The position numbers were made by a program, and so were the translations under genes. A stretch of 64,000 bases of DNA from Symsagittifera roscoffensis. Its lineage: Eukaryota > Xenacoelomorpha > Acoela > Convolutidae. The DNA lies in NCBI RefSeq assembly GCF_963678635.1, contig NC_087066.1, positions 33,547,301 to 33,611,300 of the forward strand, given 5' to 3'. Below, in pieces: positions 21,864-31,255 of this stretch (positions are counted from its first letter, which is position 1; every line of letters begins with the position of its first letter). The notes below the pieces were generated by a model that worked only from the letters and a program-made list of their open reading frames with translations, was not told where the DNA came from and searched no databases.

Positions 21864-22842
21864 TCAGGTGGTGGAGTGTTGCGTGCTATTAGAGACTCCT
21901 ATCACCTGTGGAAGGTATCTGTCCCAATCGGTCATGTACCTGGAACAATATACTCTCAGCATCGAAACTAACGTCCTATTCTGTCTTTCCACTAAGCCAT
22001 TCGTCTGGGGGTGGTATGTCGTGGAGTAAGCCTGAGCAACCTGTGAGCGTCTAATAAGCTCTTTCATAAGCTCTCCTACGAAAGCTGTTCCATTATCCGA
22101 TTGAAACGTCATCGGACAACCATGTCTCGCTATCCACGTATTGATCAGGTGGTCGTATTGATCAGGTGGTCGCATCAGGGGCAGTTATGCAGGGCACGGC
22201 CTCTGCATACTTCGTAAAATGATCTATCATGACCAACACCTGATTATAACCACTGTCTGTCATGCATATCTTTTGGTGATCTATCTGCACCACCTCGCTG
22301 AATTCAGACGACTCGATCGATTGTAAAGGAAATCGATACTTCCTTGGATCCTTGACCTGTTGGCATGACAGACATGCTGTTACCCACTTCTCGCATGCCT
22401 TTTTCATTCCAGGCCACTCGAAGCGCTTCAGGATCCTCTGATATACTTTGTCGATCCCCTGATGGCCCATCTGATCATGCGACCTGAATAATAGTTCTGT
22501 CTGATAGAGTTGCGGCAACACTATCGCGTTATGTTTGTATAGGACTCTGTCTTCTTCTCTTCTTTTGCAAGCCACAATTCCGTCCTTGTTCAAATGTAAC
22601 CTCCCTTCCTTCTGCATTAAAAACTGTCTCAGGATACGATAACTGTCTTCCTCGAGGTCCCCTTTATCCGGAGAACCATTCTCGATCCACCTTTCCAGGT
22701 TGCTTGTCATGCGATCGTTTCTCTGCGCCCTTAGCAGATCCGAGAGTCTCGCCTTCAAGTACGTCTTCATGACCCTCATCTGACTATTCAGCTCATTGGG
22801 CTGCTGTGTGTCTTCTTCCATCTTCACGCACCAAATCTTCAA
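21864..22842 (-). pseudogene. Integrase: zinc-binding and DDE core
   Basis: Integrase inserts the DNA copy into the chromosome. In 22842-22162: SHDQMGHQGIDKVYQRIL and CLSCQQVK form the HHCC zinc domain, and VVQIDHQKI plus VLVMIDHFTKYAEAVP the first catalytic Asp region (about 22280). In 22175-21864: TFQSDNGTAFVGELM (second Asp, 22083-22100) and GLVERQNRT (Glu, about 21972-21992). All three catalytic residues are present. The two frames are split by a 17-bp tandem duplication (TATTGATCAGGTGGTCG type, about 22138-22172) and at least one more indel. Confidence 0.85.
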
Positions 22843-23936
22843 GCGGCTGTGTTTCTTGCTTGAACGGTTGGAGATCAGTCCTGACTACCTCTTTTTGTGG
22901 CAACAGACTTATCGAACGTTTCGATATCGCTATTGTCTCCAAATCATCCGCTGCGTTGTCAAAGACTCTTTCGCTTGGTATAAGGTAGCGATCACTGTCA
23001 GGATCCTGGTACACCTCTCTGTCCAAATCCCTTGCACGAGTTTCCATTAGTAGTGTGTGGATCGCTAGTTCCGACAGTTCTGATCCCGAGCTCGAGTTCC
23101 TGTCTGAATAGGTGTCAATTTCTGAGTTTCGGGAATTGTCATCTGTTGAAGAGGTTGTGATGGAGTCTGCACGCTCCTCCAGATCATGTCTGTGCCTTCT
23201 TCGCATCCATCTGAACTCCCCGGACAAAACCTTGTTCCCCAGGTCCTGTTTCTCATCAGGAACTTTTTCATCTATCTCAGACTCCCCGGACAAACTTTCT
23301 TGTCCCGGGTGTTGATCTTGTACTCGCTGGCCCTTCTCATCATTCGTCTCCCCGGACAAACAATCTTGCAGCAGGTTTTGTTCTACCTTCTCACCTTCTT
23401 TATCCTGGTCCACAAAAGTAACGGTTTTCCTTCGCGTACTGCTCCCCTGTTCTTTCCGTCCGTAAAAAGTACTGGTTAAAATCTCGTGGGGTATTGAGGA
23501 TACTAGTTGCTGAACTATTACCCTACAATCCCTCTCGTTCTCTTCGTGTTGTCGTCTGGACGGCATGATCTTCATCTTCTCCCTGATTGTTAGTAAAGCC
23601 ACTGCTGCTGTCCACTCGGGGTCATCTCTGGTCACTTCTCTTTCTAACAATCCACCCAGCATCCGCATCACTTGAGGTGTGACCTGCACCGTTTTATCCA
23701 ATAATGATAGGCTATTTATGTTCATGCGAGAGAGTTCTTGTTGGACCAGGTTTGAGCGCAGCAACAGATCCAAGGGGACCGGGTCCACCTTGGATAGGAT
23801 CTTTATCTCGGCTGCTTTCTCTACAGGTAACTCAAGATGCCCTGGAATTGGATGTCCAGACTTATCCAACCATCTCGTTAAGGGAAGCGCTTCATAAGTT
23901 TCTTTGTCCAGAAACGAAAATCCTTATTTCTGCCTG
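22793..23936 (-). pseudogene. Long acidic linker between RNase H and integrase
   Basis: An open frame of ~380 codons lies between RNase H and integrase, where Ty3/gypsy elements usually have only a short connection. The N-terminal third looks folded (DKSGHPIPGHLELPVEKAAE; LLEREVTRDDPEWTAAVALL). The middle is acidic and disordered in appearance, with LSGE three times at about 20-residue steps (CTCCCCGGACAA at about 23215, 23281 and 23349). Then follow SSTDDNSRNSEIDTYSDRNS and a charged C-terminal part. It overlaps the integrase frame (22842) by about 50 bases in another phase. It may be an extra product cut from Pol; function unknown. Confidence 0.6.
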
Positions 23937-23970
23937 ATTGGCTTGCTTCTGCTCCAATCTTTCATAGAAC

Positions 23971-24576
23971 TCAGTTTTCTTGCTGAGGCTTGTCAGCTTT
24001 CTGGTGTTTATCACACATCCTGTGTTCGATTATCATATGGTAGCCATCCAATCTTACTATCCATCTACCAATATAACTCTGATCCATCGAATAGGTCTTC
24101 AACCAGGATAACGGTCTGTTGTCTACGCGTAACTTAAAGGGAGCGCTCCCCAAGTATGCGCGGTATTTTTCCACAAATGTGACTACTGCAAACATTTCTG
24201 CTTTTGGTGCGCCATATTTCATCTCAAAGTCACTCAAGACCTTGCTGTTGTATGCAATGGGACAGAGAACCGTTCTTCCATTCCATTCTTGCTCCTGATG
24301 CAATTTTTCGGAGATGGCTACTACCGATGCGAATGTGTCAAGAACATACATGCCCTTTTCTGTAGGCATGCCTAGCACTGGCGCTTCGCACAGTTCCCGC
24401 TTTATGTTCTCGAAGGCAACTTCTGCTTCATCGTTCCATTCGAACTTTTTCCCTTTGTTGCGCATCAGCTTCTGCATCGGATACACCTTTCCGCATATCC
24501 TTTTATGAACTATCGGTAGTAGTTGGCAAACCCTAGGAAGCTCAGGAGCTGTGTGTCCGTTCTTGGAGCCTTCCAT
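23971..24576 (-). pseudogene. RNase H of giant element
   Basis: RNase H removes the RNA strand during reverse transcription. Motifs are FEWNDEAEVAFENIKRELC (connection), YVLDTFASVVAIS (where DASxxAIG is usual, so the active-site Asp after YVLD is retained but the next residues differ), YGAPKAEMFAVVTFVEKYRAYL (Glu region) and LRVDNRPLSWL (Asp region). The listed first ~30 codons are out of frame with the RT. The true junction has a TAG at about 24507-24509 and a one-base loss near 24493. It ends in TGA at 23971, with the following frame shifted. Confidence 0.75.
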
Positions 24577-25595
24577 GTCAACACTGCTTCTACTGCTTCC
24601 GCGTCTGGCCTCACACCATGCCTGTCCACCATTCTTCCCAGGTACTTGATTGAATCCGTAAGGATTTCACATTTCGATGGTTTGCTCTTCAAGCCTGCTC
24701 TTTTCATACATCCAAAGACCTCATCGAAGCGATCAATATGGTCTTCCAGGGTTGGTGTCGCTATGACCACGTCGTCCACGTAACACATCACAAGGTTCCC
24801 GTACTTCTTTGTCACTCTGGTCAAAGCCTGAGCCAACAATCTTTGAAAAGTGGCCGTTGCGTTGCACAAGCCGAAGGGCATCCTCTTCCACTGGTACAAC
24901 CCTAGTTCGCACGCGAATCCGGTTGTCTCTCTATCCTTCTTCCGCAGAGGGACCTGCCAGAAGGCAGAACCTAAGTCCAATGTGGTGAAGAACTTGGCAA
25001 CACCAAGCTTAGAGAGGCTCTCGTCTATTCGCGGTATCGGGTACGCATCTTTTATCGTTACCGCGTTCAAGTAACGAAAGTCGCAACAAAACCTAAGCTG
25101 CCCCTTTTTTTTCGCCATTACTATTCCGCAAGCGCATGGAAATTTCGAGGGTTCTATAATGTCGTACTCAAGCAACATTTCTATTTCCGCTCGGCACGCT
25201 TCCGACTTGTGTAGCGTCATTCGTCTTGCGCCTTCCCTATGGGGAACGGCGCCCTCTTCAAGTTCGATTTCGTGTTCGACGAAATTACAGCAACCGATAT
25301 CCGCCTTAGGTTTTGAAAATACATCTGCGTTCCGATTTAAGAGGTCCCGCAATTTTTCGAAATCTCCCTCACCTACTTTCCCTTTTAAATGTTCTATCTC
25401 TGGCAAAATCGGTATGTCAGATTCTAGTTCATATGACGATGGGCGTTCCGGAAAACTCGAGCAGCTCGATAAGCCGTCGTCTGTTTCGGATTTCATTGAA
25501 AACCATTTATGAATAGATTTTAATTCATTAATCCTCTTTAAAATTTTATCTTTATTGGCATGATAAGGACAGTCCTTCACACTATGTTCCTTCAC
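24510..25595 (-). pseudogene. Reverse transcriptase of giant element (Ty3/gypsy type)
   Basis: The frame of 361 codons holds a complete RT palm and fingers: EMLLEYDIIEPSKFPCACGI, LRFCCDFRYLNAVTIKDAYP, FTTLDLGSAFWQVPL, FACELGLYQWKRMPFGLCNA, MCYVDDVVIATPTLEDH (YVDD at 24771-24782) and SKCEILTDSIKYLGRMV. Order and spacing are those of Ty3/gypsy RT, and the catalytic aspartates are intact. It lies in the -1 frame relative to the protease ORF and overlaps it by four bases (25592-25595), next to a repeated CCTTCACACTA. A programmed -1 shift is possible, but no canonical slippery heptamer is seen. It ends at TAG in FANYYR, a nonsense mutation inside a conserved motif. Confidence 0.9.
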
Positions 25596-27494
25596 ACTAA
25601 GTTTTGTGTCTCCTCATAGTCGGTCCTCATCGGAAAAGCGTAATCAAGCTTCTTTCCACATCGGATTGAAACCGTGGTGTCCAGTGTGTTCAATAACGCA
25701 CTGAAACACAGTCCGTTTCGCATTACCGAGAAGCTCCGGCCTAAAATCACCGAACTCTGACTATTTGGATTCGGTACTAAACAAACCTGTTTACTATCGC
25801 TTAACGAATTTAAATTTCTCATTCTAAAAATCGCCACCACAGCCTGTCCTGGCTGTAGTTTTACTTTTCTATCTAAAAAAGTTGGTACCGTGTTTTCGTC
25901 TGTTATTATCCTATTAATCGCTTTCTTAACATACTTCCGGTCCGGGTTTCTAATCCGTATCAGACCGTTGTTCAAGTCAATCATCACGTCAAAATTCCTG
26001 ACGAATTCTCTGCCCAAGATAAATTGGTCGGCGTCGTCCAAATTTTCTACCACCAGGAAGCTCATCCAAAGATCCCGTCCTCCCATGTGGAGAACCGTTA
26101 TTGGTGTTCTTCCGGCTACGTAGATCGCTCCTCGATTGGCGGCAGCCAGTCGGAGATTCGTTGGAATCAGATCTTCCCTCGTGAAGCCCATTCTTTCCCA
26201 AGTTTTTATTGGCATCACACTCACTACCGCTCCTGTGTCCAGCAGCCCTGTGACTCCGACTTTCTTTCCGTTGGTGTCGAGCAGATGTGCGGTCACATTT
26301 GCTTCATACCCAATGTGTACTGCATCTTGTTCCATCACGGCGTCATGGCCTATCCTGCGGACTTTGAGTTCCTCCTCACCCAAATAGATCTGCCCTATCT
26401 GGTCACTGTCTGTTGTTACATAAGTCCTAGTGTAGATACTGAACCCATCCACGTTCAGCATCACTTGATACGGCCCATAGACCTCCAGGTAGCCTCCATG
26501 AAGTTTCTTTGAGTGAGGGCCAACCGTTGTTAGTAGTGCTCGCACAGCTCTCGACTCAGTGCATGGCTCCACCTGCCTCAGATAATCTGCATATGTGTCC
26601 AAATGTATCAAAAAGAACTCGGATGGTTCACTCAGATTTCTGATTACCTGGTGTCCAGCCACTGAGATTATCGACTGTGTCTTGCTTCCTTGTGGCACCA
26701 TGCCGAACCTCTGACCGGAGATCACATTAAGTTTCATGCTCAAACTGATTGGTGCTTTAGTCTTCTCGACCTCTGTTGCTTCGAAGGCATTCAGTTGCTC
26801 CTGTAGTTTCTCATTCTCCAGTTCGAGTTTCACTTTTTGTTCGATCTCTTTCGTCACCATATCCTGCTGCACTCTATTTAGAGAATCCCTCGTGGCTGCC
26901 CTATAATCAATCTTGAAGTCATCGGCAGCAGTCACTGGTTCCGGTTCACGTGTCTCTTCAGTTACCGCTTGCATTTTCTTCGTCACCAGCTCTTGCGGTT
27001 TGTCTTTTCTGCGTGCCTCCGCTTCACTCAACAGGCGAGCCTTGCTGGCTTTCACTCCTGATAAAGCTTCCTCATGCCTTGGATGCTTGATGCCTGCCAC
27101 TGCATCCCAGAATTGCGGACAATCTGATTTAAAATGACCTTCCAAGTTGCAAAAGAAACACCTCGGGCCGAATTTCGCAATTACTCCTCTCATGAAATCC
27201 TCATGGTCAACTTCTGACGCATCTTCGTCCTCGAGGCTAAAGCCTATTGCTTTCATGCCTTGTTTGTAAGTTGGGCATGCTGATACATGATGGTCCGTTG
27301 AACTGCAATTGGCACAAGAGCGTCTCTTGTCCATATCATCCCTCGGTTTGTACCAGTTGTTCCCTTGGTTTGCTGGTCCGTTGTTAAAAATTACATAATT
27401 GTTCTTATAGTATCCAGATCTCGAAGGAGGTTTCAACAAAATATATTCTTTTGACTTGAGCCTCAACTCCTCTGGTGTTGGCGCATTGGTTCAT
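25592..27494 (-). pseudogene. CCHC zinc knuckles and aspartic protease of giant element
   Basis: The frame is open from a TGA at about 27495 and shows no ATG near its start; the listed first codon is TTG, so the true N-terminus is missing or in another frame. Two CCHC knuckles, CANCSSTDHHVSAC (about 27317-27276) and CFFCNLEGHFKSDC (about 27163-27122), are nucleocapsid-type RNA binders. A coiled, charged part follows (VKLELENEKLQEQLNAFEAT). The retroviral-type protease has LLDTGAVVSVMP (DTG at 26231-26239) and FILGREFVRNFDVM. No capsid domain is visible upstream, which is odd for a Gag-Pol arrangement. Confidence 0.85.
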
Positions 27495-27850
27495 AGTGGT
27501 GTGTAATGCGTTGCTAGCATTGTTCGAAGTTCATCATTCTTCATACCATCATTCTTCACACCAGTACTGTGTTACCTATCTGCCTTCGGACTGCCCAAGC
27601 TAGACCACTAAAATCCTCAGGGCAGTCACTTTTCGCAAAAACGTATTGGGTTTCAATCCACACCAATGAATTACGCTCTTTTTAGTTTAGACTTAGTGTC
27701 GCGAATATCCGAGTTCGGACCTATTTTGTTTTGGTCTGGTCTTTACTGAAAGCAAGTTACCAGTGCAGTCACTGATTCCTAGCCTGTCTGCTAATAACCT
27801 AATACCTCTCACTGTAGTCTTTCTTTTTTTATACCTAAGTCCTTTAATAA
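27495..27850. other. Non-coding leader region before the knuckle-protease ORF
   Basis: No ORF is supported. A duplicated TTCATACCATCATTCTTCA-like stretch lies near 27520-27560. On the minus strand TGGTGTGGATTG follows TTCA at about 27660-27680 and was considered as a primer-binding site, but the match to a tRNA 3' end is not convincing. Confidence 0.35.
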
Positions 27851-27854
27851 AATA

Positions 27855-28250
27855 ATACCCCTCCGGATTGGCTAAAATAGGACCCTTCAGGATTGGCAAA
27901 ATTTAGACCCCTCCGGATTTGGAAAATTAGGACCCTTCCGGAATGGCAAAATTTAGACCCCTCCGGATTGGGACCCCTCTGAGTTAGTAAATATAAGACC
28001 CCTCCGGATTGGGACTCCTCCGGTTTTGTGAAAACAAGACCCCTCCGGATTGGGATCCCTCAGAATTTGAAAAAAATTTTGACCCCTCCTGATTGGGAGC
28101 TCTTTTGTTTTGTAAATAGTAGCTTTTCGGAGATTTCCTTCTTTCAACCTATACCCCTCCGGATACGTTCTCCGATGCTATTATGCTTCTTAAATTAACT
28201 AGGAAGGGTATGTGATCCTTTCCTAGACCCTTCCGGATTGAAGTTAAGCC
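27855..28250. repeat. Degenerate minisatellite of CCCCTCCGGATTGG motif
   Basis: About a dozen copies of ACCCCTCCGGATTGG, several with one or two changes, at irregular steps of about 15-45 bases (for example near 27857, 27907, 27957, 27999, 28040, 28081 and 28152). Further single copies lie at 28228, 28452, 29115, 29347 and 29375, and one in each LINE 5' repeat (about 1266, 6202 and 30617). Confidence 0.75.
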
Positions 28251-28939
28251 TCTTATTTGACAATTCACGCTAACGGTGAAGGGTCTTATCGCTAGCCTAA
28301 CTTCGGCTCGATTAAGGTTTTCTTGTGCCTTTAGCCTTCCCTTTTCGTCTAGAACAGCCTGAAGTTACTTTATTCAACCGCTATTACCTTTTGGTAGGGG
28401 TGTAAGGGCTTTCCAAAATTTTTTTTTTATAAAACGTGGAAGGGTTTACCCCTCCCGAATTGGTGAATTTGCTGAAAACAATCTCAAAAAATTTTCACGC
28501 TTACTTTTTCGAATAATTTTTTTTCCTTTTAGTAAGTTCAGCTAATTTCTGATCTATTGGTACCAAGATTAACTGGATCTGTCCAGTAGTTCCAAAGTTA
28601 TTAACCAAAATGTCTTCTTTCATAAGTCAAGAAATTTCTCTCTTATAGGTTCCGCCTAACTGGTTCCGCAATTCTGTTTTTTTTTCGACCTAAAACTTAT
28701 TGATCCGAGCTCAGAAGGCCTATACTCTTCTAGTTCAATGCAAAAAACCCGATCTAAAACGCTTTAGTTGAAAAAATTTGCGAAAAACTATGCTACCTGT
28801 TTTTCTGAATTTATAGTGTTCCGTTTTCTCAAAAATCACGAAAATTCGGTTTTTGGTTCCAAAATAGTTCCAACCCATTGCGAACTAAACATAACCGGTT
28901 CTATCTATTATAGTTGTGCAGTTACGTTGTAACACACTA
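28251..28939. other. Non-coding AT-rich stretch, no gene seen
   Basis: No ORF, RNA gene or strong repeat was seen besides a T-run near 28420-28430 and scattered CCTCC motifs. It could be part of an LTR or leader of the giant element, but I could not match it to any other place in the window. Confidence 0.4.
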
Positions 28940-29114
28940 ATTTAGCGCTTTTTTCCGTTTCAAAAAATATCGATATCTCAAAAATCGCGATTTGTGGGGG
29001 GATCAAAATATCGCTATTTTGACCCTAAAAACCGGTCTGCTTTCTGTGTTTTTCACTGAAAAACGAAATAGGAGTATGAATATAGGCTATATAAGTAAAA
29101 TATTATTAATACTA
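28940..29114 (+). repeat. 175-bp direct repeat, copy 1
   Basis: From TTTAGCGCTTTTTTCCGTTTC to ATTATTAATACTAT. It is almost identical to 29984-30155 and includes an inverted ATCGATAT/AAATCGCGATTT region. Confidence 0.85.
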
Positions 29115-29960
29115 TACCCCTCCGGGTTTGTTTAATATCCGAATTAAGGTGCTTAACTCGGATATTCGCAGTTCGGTGAAGGGTCACTACAGTGCAGCAC
29201 TGTCGAGCCCCCCACAGATTACTATCTTACTTTTTTTACCAAAAGGGATGCAAAACTTGTTAACGATACCCAACAGTCGATTGTTGCTGTCGTTGAGCCC
29301 CTTCTTGTTGCTCCTTGTACTGCTTGCAGGATCAGTTTTCTCCCAAGACCCCTCCGGATTGAGCGCAAATCAGCAGACCCTTCCGGATTGAGCGCAATTT
29401 AGCATTAACGTGCTTAACTACTCAAACAACCCTACAGTACAAGCCTCAAAAACGGGCTACAAAATTGATCGTAACAATCCTGACTGATATAAATGCCCGT
29501 AACAACAATATATCTATCAACAACAAACGGGGGGGGGTGGTCGGATCACATCTTGTCTGGGGGGATGATTTATACTGATTTTTTTTTACTTTTCTTACTG
29601 TTTTTGGTTTTTTCAGGTATTTTTTTAATGTTTTTTGTTTTTCTTGGGTACTATACTACTTTTTCTTTGGTTTTATATATATCTTTGAGTGTTTTTGGCC
29701 ACGGACCACTCAGGAAATGACGGGACTGCGAATCCCCCCACCCTTCCTGGTTCGTGAATTTTCGGTCTTAACTAGGTTAAAAAGCTATTCACGGTAATCC
29801 GGAAGGCTTCCGCGTTCCGAACTACCCTTCCGCCCCGGCGGTTTTGGCCTATTAAGGGCGTTAATGTGAGCATCAGCTCGGCGCGGAGTGCTCGTTAACG
29901 GTTCTGCCGGTCATGATGTTAAAAAAGATTAACACCCAGGAGCGCCATTAAAACATCTAT
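29115..29960. other. Non-coding stretch between the 175-bp repeats
   Basis: It contains G-runs (GGGGGGGG near 29530, GGGGGG near 29562), a T-rich tract at 29580-29660, and GC-rich CCTTCCG-type copies. Two open frames (29128-29391 with a leucine-rich segment, 29493-29720 T-rich) look like composition artefacts. No gene is supported. Confidence 0.4.
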
Positions 29961-29983
29961 GTAACATTCGCCCGGTAGATATT

Positions 29984-30155
29984 TAGCGCTTTTTTCCGTT
30001 TCAAAAAATATCGATATCTCAAAAATCGCGATTTGTGGGGGGATCAAAATATCGCTATTTTGACCCTAAAAACCGGTCTGCTTTCTGTGTTTTTTACTGA
30101 AAAACGAAATAGGAGTATGAATATAGGCTATATAAGTAAAATATTATTAATACTA
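29984..30155 (+). repeat. 175-bp direct repeat, copy 2, inserted with target duplication
   Basis: It is flanked by AACATTCGCCCG on both sides (about 29962-29973 and 30165-30176). At 799-812 the same target is uninterrupted, which shows the insertion event. The AT-rich 3' tail (ATTATTAATACTATTATTA) and a 12-bp target duplication fit a short, 5'-truncated retroposon. Confidence 0.75.
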
Positions 30156-30164
30156 TTATTAAAA

Positions 30165-31055
30165 CATTCGCCCGACGGAAAATAAAGCTAGGTTCTAAGA
30201 CGACTGGCCAACGTCTAAACAGAGCTCTACATGCTTTTCACCGTCTCTACCAAGCCATTACTTGCGGTGTTCTTTCTAACATCGGGTCGACAAAAACGTT
30301 ACTGCTTTCGGCTTTGGTCAAAATACTCAAATTAACTAGATTACATGCAAAAATAGTGAGCTCATGGCTGGGTCTCAGTATCCCCAGACCACGAGGTCAC
30401 TCACTCCTAAAAACAGGGCTACTACTATTTATTGAATTATTATTGTTTTTGTTCAGTAGATAAAAATCATCATCTCCATCGAAGATGGATCAACCCTTTC
30501 CCCCAACTCCTAGCTTCTCATCTTAGCAGAAGAAATTCAGATGTTAATTAAATTCATTTCAGGACATAATAGGGAAGCTAAAAGTTTGTATAAGATGATA
30601 AAAGTTCCAGTCCCGAGACCCCTCCGGATTCTCGAATCCGGGGTAATAAGACCTTTATCTTCCTCTCGGAAGGGTGTCTTCCAACCTTCACCGTTGTTCG
30701 CAACGGCCTTGCAACTATTGTAGCGACACAATAGTTGCAACTCGGAACGGTCTCTGCTACTTCTGCAATTTGTTGTTGTTTTCCAATCACAATTCTCGTC
30801 GTTATCGCTATCGCAACTAATGTTGTTGTTGTGTTTTATTTTGGTTTTCTGCCTAAATGGTCGTTTCTGACGTTTCTCAGAAATATGACGCCATACTTCG
30901 AAAATTTAAAAAATTGAAACACTAGAATATTCTAGACTTCACCGTTTGACTAATCGTCACAATAACGTTTTTAATCTCTTAAAACCGTCAATTCGGAAGG
31001 TTCTCTGCTAAAAACTCGAAATTGCTGCGTCTGCATTTTGGTGCATTCTGGTCGA
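30165..31055 (+). repeat. LINE 5' repeat with outer part, copy 3
   Basis: It matches 805-1188 and 1190-1715 and is then lost in the assembly gap. Whether a LINE body followed in the genome cannot be seen. Confidence 0.75.
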
Positions 31056-31255
31056 NNNNNNNNNNNNNNNNNNNNNNNNNNNNNNNNNNNNNNNNNNNNN
31101 NNNNNNNNNNNNNNNNNNNNNNNNNNNNNNNNNNNNNNNNNNNNNNNNNNNNNNNNNNNNNNNNNNNNNNNNNNNNNNNNNNNNNNNNNNNNNNNNNNNN
31201 NNNNNNNNNNNNNNNNNNNNNNNNNNNNNNNNNNNNNNNNNNNNNNNNNNNNNNN
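31056..31255. other. Assembly gap, 200 N
   Basis: Exactly 200 undetermined bases, a typical placeholder length, located directly before the palindrome array. Open frames that cross it are meaningless. Confidence 0.98.

Larger units (their letters stand above)
7292..27494 (-). mobile_element. Giant Ty3/gypsy-type retroelement complex, decayed
   Basis: About 20 kb on the minus strand holds, in order: CCHC knuckles and aspartic protease (27494-25592), RT (25595-24510), RNase H (24576-23971), a long acidic linker (23936-22793), integrase (22842-21238), a pol-distal ORF (21106-20126), a non-coding spacer, and a multi-kilobase polyprotein (19729-7292) with a SGNH hydrolase. All coding parts are GC-richer than the host DNA. 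PR-RT-RH-INT order and the GPY/F-like integrase end place pol in Ty3/gypsy. No pair of LTRs could be matched by eye, so the limits given are those of the coding part only. One element with genes after pol, or two tandem copies (pol of one, gag-side of the next), both fit. Confidence 0.75.

Noticed and set aside
7435-25516. Many plus-strand ORFs of 60-240 codons across the giant element
   Set aside because: They mirror long minus-strand frames that carry the recognisable motifs; they are antisense shadows.
7292-27494. Alternative genetic code explaining in-frame stops
   Set aside because: All three stop codons occur as interruptions and frameshifts are equally common, which is ordinary decay; the receptor exons use no internal stops.
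27660-27680. Minus-strand TGGTGTGGATTGAAACCC as primer-binding site of the giant element
   Set aside because: The complement resembles a T-loop (TTCAATC) but the distance to CCA does not fit a tRNA 3' end, and no LTR pair was found.
29128-29391. ORF with a leucine-rich segment as a secreted or env-like protein
   Set aside because: It contains the CCTCCGGATT minisatellite motif and ends within it; no further support.
29493-29720. Hydrophobic ORF as a small membrane protein
   Set aside because: It is made by a T-rich tract (mostly Phe/Leu codons) with no supporting context.
28940-30155. 175-bp direct repeats as LTRs of a short element
   Set aside because: The right copy has its own target duplication and an empty site at 799-812, so it is an independent insertion; the inner DNA has no retroelement genes.
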